Positions 6,063 to 8,699 of a stretch of DNA of 8,699 bases are shown here, one piece after another; the stretch's first letter is position 1, and each line of letters starts with the position of its first letter. The stretch spans positions 1 through 8,699 of the forward strand of contig JAKAHW010000037.1 of the NCBI GenBank assembly GCA_021825285.1. The letters are read 5' to 3'. Under the pieces are notes generated by a model. That model was not told the origin of the DNA and ran no database searches. It saw only the letters and a program-made list of their open reading frames with translations. This DNA comes from a bacterium. Its GTDB lineage: Bacteria; Patescibacteria; Microgenomatia; Levybacterales; GWA1-39-11. The position numbers and the translations under genes were made by a program.

Positions 6063-6155
6063 ATAAAAACTCCCGTATTGGGCGTAGTCCAAACGGGAGC
6101 TTTTATCTACGCCCAAAACTCTCAAAAAAATTATTAAAATTTAGTTTTTATATGG
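6059..6155 (-). promoter_or_regulatory. Leader with three competing inverted repeats at the 117-residue gene start
   Basis: On the minus-strand RNA, three pairings can be drawn. (1) TTGGGCGTAG (6116-6107) pairs perfectly with CTACGCCCAA (6087-6078). (2) ATAAAAGCTCCCGT (6106-6093) pairs over 14 positions, one of them G-U, with ACGGGAGTTTTTAT (6076-6063), which contains the Shine-Dalgarno GGGAG. (3) CCATATAAAAACT (6155-6143) pairs perfectly over 13 bp with AGTTTTTATATGG (6071-6059), which contains the start codon. Pairings 1 and 2 are interleaved, so they are either mutually exclusive or pseudoknotted; 2 and 3 compete for the same start region. This looks like a translational switch. The ligand or trigger is unknown. 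Confidence 0.6.
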
Positions 6156-6251
6156 GGGAGAAAGGAAGTTAATAGAATTATAGAAACCAAAAATCCCCAA
6201 ACACAAGAGGCAAAATAAGGTAAAGCTCTTTATCGTGTGGTAGAACCCCAT
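6141..6251 (-). CDS. Possible 36-residue hydrophobic peptide (leader peptide or small membrane protein)
   Basis: This ORF has ATG at 6251, TAA at 6141-6143, and a Shine-Dalgarno-like AAGGA (6262-6258) 6 nt before the start. The peptide begins MGFYHTIKSF, continues with a hydrophobic stretch TLFCLLCLGIFGF (11-23) and ends SPPYKN. One membrane segment with a positively charged, short N-terminus can be drawn. Its last codons are the 13-nt segment that can pair with the start of the next gene, so ribosomes translating it would open that pairing. Against it: it is short, its family is unknown, and a TATAAT lies inside it at 6182-6177, so the main operon promoter may start downstream of its ATG. 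Confidence 0.28.
   Translation of the reverse strand: MGFYHTIKSFTLFCLLCLGIFGFYNSINFLSPPYKN
6177..6206 (-). promoter_or_regulatory. Candidate promoter of the recombinase operon
   Basis: TATAAT (6182-6177) on the minus strand has TTGTGT (6206-6201) 18 bp upstream. The predicted start near 6170 gives a leader of about 108 nt that includes all three pairing elements described for 6059-6155. A second, less complete candidate has TTGACT (6275-6270) but no good -10 at the right distance. Confidence 0.45.
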
Positions 6252-6419
6252 ATAATTTCCTTTTTATCGAGTCAACAAACTACGCTATAGCCTCTTTTAT
6301 CGTGCCGAAAAACCTCTCTTTAGCTTCCTTTATCGTGCCGAAAAACTCAAAAACATGGCAAATTCTGGCATTTTATTGCAAAAAAGTCACTATTAACCCC
6401 TTTTATCGAGTAGGAAAAC
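6226..6419. repeat. Iteron-like array, five copies of a ~20-bp repeat
   Basis: The copies are at 6226-6246, 6260-6280, 6294-6313, 6327-6346 and 6400-6419. Copies 3 and 4 share TTTATCGTGCCGAAAAAC (18 bp); the others keep TTTATCG and the trailing A-rich AAC or ACC end. The conserved ATCG starts at 6232, 6266, 6299, 6332 and 6405, which gives steps of 34, 33, 33 and 73 bp. A decayed copy may lie at about 6370-6390 (TTTTATTGC, then AAAAAAG). All copies face the same way. Repeats of this sort are binding sites for plasmid Rep proteins or for repressors. No gene of normal size overlaps them. Confidence 0.75.
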
Positions 6420-6491
6420 TCATTTTGTTGCTAAGGTAGGTGCTCAACTGTTAAAAAATCTTAGCAAATCTTATCATGCAGATTAGAGGAT

Positions 6492-6707
6492 TTATTTGAA
6501 GAGGTCAGAAAGTTTAATATTCAAAACTCTAGCTAATTTATCGGCAGTTTTGATAGAAGGGATTCTTTGTCCCTGCTCGATAAATCCTATGTAAGTTGCA
6601 GAAACTCCAACCATTTCGGCAACTCTTTCCTGAGTTAGCTCATTTTGTTTTCTTGCTTTCCGAATTCTTTCACCAATGCTTTTAATTTTTCTAGCATTTA
6701 CTTTCAT
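6492..6707 (-). CDS. XRE/Cro-C1-type transcriptional regulator
   Basis: This is a 71-residue protein made almost entirely of one HTH_3 domain: IGERIRKARKQNELTQERVA (11-30), the recognition region VGVSATYIGFIEQGQR (33-48) and closing helices IKTADKLARVLNIKLSDLF (52-70). Such proteins bind operator DNA as dimers and are typical phage or element repressors, antitoxins or restriction-modification controllers. It is divergent from the membrane-protein/helicase pair, with 108 bp between the starts. That gap holds two identical 11-bp sites flanking or overlapping both promoters. No Shine-Dalgarno is seen, and a -10 candidate (TAGATA, 6721-6716) only 8 bp upstream suggests a leaderless message, as for lambda cI from PRM. 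It probably represses the plus-strand genes and itself. Confidence 0.9.
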   Translation of the reverse strand: MKVNARKIKSIGERIRKARKQNELTQERVAEMVGVSATYIGFIEQGQRIPSIKTADKLARVLNIKLSDLFK

Positions 6708-6715
6708 GCATTGAT

Positions 6716-6745
6716 TATCTAGTCTTCAATCAGAAATAACCTCAA
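6716..6745 (-). promoter_or_regulatory. Candidate promoter of the XRE gene
   Basis: TTGAGG (6745-6740) and TAGATA (6721-6716) are 18 bp apart on the minus strand. The -35 touches the first 11-bp operator-like repeat (6745-6755). The predicted start is at or next to the ATG at 6707. Confidence 0.4.
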
Positions 6746-6803
6746 ACTATTTGTTAGGCTTTGTGATAGAATTATGGTTAGAACTTTATCCTAACTATTT
6801 GTT
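6745..6803. promoter_or_regulatory. Two 11-bp direct repeats, candidate XRE operators
   Basis: AACTATTTGTT occurs at 6745-6755 and 6793-6803, 48 bp apart. Each has AAC/GTT half-sites around five bases, as expected for a dimeric regulator. Copy 1 abuts the XRE -35; copy 2 lies between the plus-strand -10 (6764-6772) and the ATG at 6816. CCTAAC-type hexamers touch both copies (6753-6758 inverted, 6790-6795) and recur at 7256-7261, ahead of the helicase gene. Confidence 0.5.
6764..6772 (+). promoter_or_regulatory. Candidate extended -10 promoter of the membrane-protein/helicase pair
   Basis: TGATAGAAT is an extended -10 (TGn plus TAGAAT, five of six matches). Transcription would start near 6779, giving a leader of about 37 nt. 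No good -35 is present, and no Shine-Dalgarno precedes the ATG at 6816. Confidence 0.4.
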
Positions 6804-6815
6804 TGTTTTATAGAT

Positions 6816-7250
6816 ATGGAGTTTCTAAGAAATGCAATAAACGACCTCAAGTCTAGAGAAGTAAAATATTTTATTAAGTGGGGAATAGCGGTATTTTTTG
6901 TAATTGTTCTGTTCCCTCCCAACTCCCCATACCCCATGAATCAAGTAAATTTTGCGGCAATTTTTACTATTTTCTTTCTATTTGTTTTAATTCATGGCAA
7001 TTTATCTGAAATAAATAAGCTTAAGAGAATGCTCAAAGAAAGAGATGAGGCGATTGAGGCTATCATTAAAGAGGATTGTGAAAAATCAAAGATTAAAACC
7101 TATGTCGAAGGGACAAAAAGAGCAAGAACAGAGTTGGATAATTATTTGGATAAATTTATTCTCGATAAATATTACGAAGAGCATAAGGTAAAAAGAACTC
7201 TAGAAAAAGATAAGGAAATCCTTGAAAAAAGCTACCTCATAGAGAAATAA
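6816..7250 (+). CDS. Two-helix membrane protein with C-terminal coiled coil, function unknown
   Basis: This 144-residue protein has no family I recognise. An amphipathic start (1-18) is followed by a hydrophobic helix at about 19-34 (FIKWGIAVFFVIVLF), a short loop (PPNSPYPMNQ) and a second helix at about 46-60 (FAAIFTIFFLFVLIH). A highly charged helical tail follows (62-144), rich in Lys and Glu (for example INKLKRMLKERDEAIEAI), which likely forms a coiled coil. The positive residues before helix 1 and after helix 2 suggest both ends are cytoplasmic, with a hairpin in the membrane. It is the first gene after the divergent XRE promoter region, 55 bp before the helicase gene on the same strand. 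It could anchor or be triggered by the helicase; that is inference. Confidence 0.75.
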   Translation: MEFLRNAINDLKSREVKYFIKWGIAVFFVIVLFPPNSPYPMNQVNFAAIFTIFFLFVLIHGNLSEINKLKRMLKERDEAIEAIIKEDCEKSKIKTYVEGTKRARTELDNYLDKFILDKYYEEHKVKRTLEKDKEILEKSYLIEK

Positions 7251-7305
7251 CAAATCCTAACAATACTCTTCTATTGTTCGTTACCAAGTATTAGAATAGA
7301 TTAAG

Positions 7306-8699
7306 ATGAATAATGACAACTGGCATATTGATGAAATGATTGCAGCGCTTAATGCAAACATTGAATACCTAGAAAAAGAAGGAAACGAAAACATTCGAAT
7401 AAGAAATGGCTCACTATTTGCTCAAATTGCAGAAAATTATATTTATGACTTTGAACTTGAATATTTACAAGAAATTCCCACAGAATCAGAAATAGAATTA
7501 AGAATTAACTCTGAGATAGGAAGTGGAAAAGTCTTATCTGTCAGTGAGAAAAAGATACAAATAGAGGTAGACAAATATTTTGGCAAAACAATTTCTCAAG
7601 CTAACCTAATTATTTCAAGTTTATATCTACTTAAACTGCTGAGAGATAAGCTGATTGATAAAAGAGACAACGGTTCCAACAGTACGATGGGAGAAAAGCT
7701 TTTCGGCCAGGAGCAATTTAACATATCATATGATAAAGACTACGATATCCCTCTTTCCAAACCCCAAGACGCAATAGATGAATATAAAGAACAAGCTTTA
7801 AGATTATCATTAGGAAGTGAGCTGAGTTTTGTATGGGGGCCTCCAGGAACGGGAAAAACCGAACTCATCTCTAGGTTAATAGAGGCTTTTATTGCGAGAG
7901 AGTTAAGTGTTCTTTTAATATCTCACACAAATATGGCCACCGATGAAGCTTTATATAAGACCGCACGGTACCTTGAGAAAACGCCAGAATACAAGTTAGG
8001 ACAAATAATTAGGGTTGGAGACATTAAGAAATCTGACCTAAAAAAAGAATACCCAAATGTTTTACCAGCAAATGCTTCTGATGCAGCTAGCAAACCCATT
8101 AGGGATGAAATAGAGGCATTGGAAAAAATAAAAATACAGCTCAAAGAAGAAATCGAAGACATTAAAGAACTTCTAGCTGATTATGATGCTTTAGAAAAGT
8201 CAGAAACAGACATAAATAACTTTTCTAATCAACTTGACCGAAAAATATACCAACTAAGACAATTAGAGGAAACAAGCAAGACTAAAAGTGAAGAAATTAA
8301 AGAAGCCAACAAAAGAATTGAAAAGTTTCAAAAATCAAACACATTAGCTAGGTTTTTCTCAGGTCAAAATTTATCCAAACTCACACAGGAAAAATCTAAT
8401 ATCCTTCTAGAGAAAGAAAGAATTGAAGAAAAAATATCTAAAGAGAATGAAAGCATTGAAGAGTTCAATAGAAAGATTAAGGAACTTAAAAATAATGTTC
8501 AAAACTTAAAAGAAAAGGTAAAGGGAGTAGATTCTGAAAAGGCAAATTCTAATCTTAAAGAGAAAGAAAATAACTCAACAAATATAGAGTCTCAAATAAG
8601 AGAATTGAATAGTCAATTGACAAATATTTCTGAACACATAATTAAAGAGGCAAAAGTCATTGCTACAACTTTGACAAAAAGCTATAGTGAAAAGGATCG
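7306..8699 (+). CDS. SF1 UPF1/DNA2-like helicase with coiled-coil insertion, C-terminus outside window
   Basis: The frame is open from ATG 7306 to the edge (464 codons plus two bases). An N-terminal region (1-115), including a likely beta segment GKVLSVSEKKIQIEV (74-88), leads to a Q-motif-like stretch and Walker A GPPGTGKT (178-185). Motif Ia follows as LLISHTNMATDEAL (203-216), as in AAA_11/AAA_12 SF1B helicases. Residues about 262-447 are a long charged coiled coil inserted in RecA domain 1. The fold then resumes with KVIATTLTKSY (450-460), the family's conserved strand after motif Ia. Walker B and the second RecA domain must lie beyond 8699, so a C-terminal nuclease cannot be judged. The start is the first ATG after the preceding gene and has no Shine-Dalgarno. 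Relatives act in DNA or RNA processing, and many occur in phage-defence loci. Confidence 0.88.
   Translation, partial: MNNDNWHIDEMIAALNANIEYLEKEGNENIRIRNGSLFAQIAENYIYDFELEYLQEIPTESEIELRINSEIGSGKVLSVSEKKIQIEVDKYFGKTISQANLIISSLYLLKLLRDKLIDKRDNGSNSTMGEKLFGQEQFNISYDKDYDIPLSKPQDAIDEYKEQALRLSLGSELSFVWGPPGTGKTELISRLIEAFIARELSVLLISHTNMATDEALYKTARYLEKTPEYKLGQIIRVGDIKKSDLKKEYPNVLPANASDAASKPIRDEIEALEKIKIQLKEEIEDIKELLADYDALEKSETDINNFSNQLDRKIYQLRQLEETSKTKSEEIKEANKRIEKFQKSNTLARFFSGQNLSKLTQEKSNILLEKERIEEKISKENESIEEFNRKIKELKNNVQNLKEKVKGVDSEKANSNLKEKENNSTNIESQIRELNSQLTNISEHIIKEAKVIATTLTKSYSEKD

Noticed and set aside
6070..6116. Rho-independent terminator.
   Set aside because: The stems are strong, but on the minus strand they abut a start codon and have no following U run. 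They look regulatory rather than terminating.
6059..6116. Known preQ1-type or other named riboswitch.
   Set aside because: The stem lengths (10 and 14) and the 1-nt linker do not match any riboswitch class I can recall, and the downstream genes are mobile-element functions.
6063..6125. Longer version of the 117-residue protein from a TTG at 6125 (138 residues).
   Set aside because: The ATG at 6062 has GGGAG 7 nt upstream. The extra segment is a dense inverted-repeat leader and its TTG has no ribosome site.
6226..6419. CRISPR array.
   Set aside because: The repeats are short and imperfect, the interval is only about 13 bp, and no cas gene is visible. Iterons or operators fit better.
7274..7297. 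Separate promoter for the SF1 helicase (TTGTTC and TAGAAT).
   Set aside because: The spacer is only 12 bp. Co-transcription with the preceding membrane-protein gene is simpler.
7923..8162. Minus-strand open frame inside the SF1 helicase.
   Set aside because: It is antisense to the helicase, where motif Ia and the coiled coil give a convincing plus-strand reading.

Overview
The window looks like a piece of a small-genome bacterial chromosome, most likely a Candidate Phyla Radiation (Patescibacteria) member, possibly Microgenomates. The evidence is an Obg GTPase with no C-terminal extension, a DEAD-box helicase that stops just after motif VI, many starts without a Shine-Dalgarno sequence, AT-rich DNA and small tightly packed genes. 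TGA, TAA and TAG all serve as stops, so the ordinary bacterial code fits. The phylum is an inference.

Left part (1-3853): ordinary chromosomal genes. On the minus strand, in transcription order, are obg (2708-3661), a Nudix-fold protein with a decayed Nudix box (2264-2665), a DEVD-type DEAD-box helicase (921-2075), and a GT4 glycosyltransferase cut by the window edge (1-917). obg, the Nudix gene and the helicase each have a recognisable -10 box. A tRNA-Gln(UUG) gene (3780-3853, plus strand) has its own promoter and is divergent from obg.

Right part (3854-8699): an integrated element that starts at the 3' end of tRNA-Gln. A large serine recombinase gene converges on the tRNA, and its last 20 codons are the antisense of the tRNA gene. 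It closes a compact minus-strand operon: a 117-residue protein, a ribbon-helix-helix-like protein, a 65-residue unknown protein, then the recombinase. About 430 bp without a sizeable gene follow (6063-6491). This stretch holds a set of competing inverted repeats at the start of the 117-residue gene, a possible 36-residue hydrophobic peptide ORF, and five iteron-like repeats spaced about 33 bp. An XRE repressor gene (6492-6707) is divergent from a plus-strand pair: a two-helix membrane protein with a coiled coil (6816-7250), and an SF1 UPF1/DNA2-like helicase with a long coiled-coil insertion (7306 to beyond the window). The far attachment site is not in the window.

How the parts may work together (inference): the recombinase integrates and excises the element; the small DNA-binding proteins, palindromes and iterons control or replicate it; the repressor controls the membrane-protein/helicase pair, which is the likely cargo and a candidate defence or conflict module. 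The strongest unexplained signals are the leader of the 117-residue gene, the iteron array, two palindromes exactly 33 bp apart, and the membrane-protein/helicase pair.
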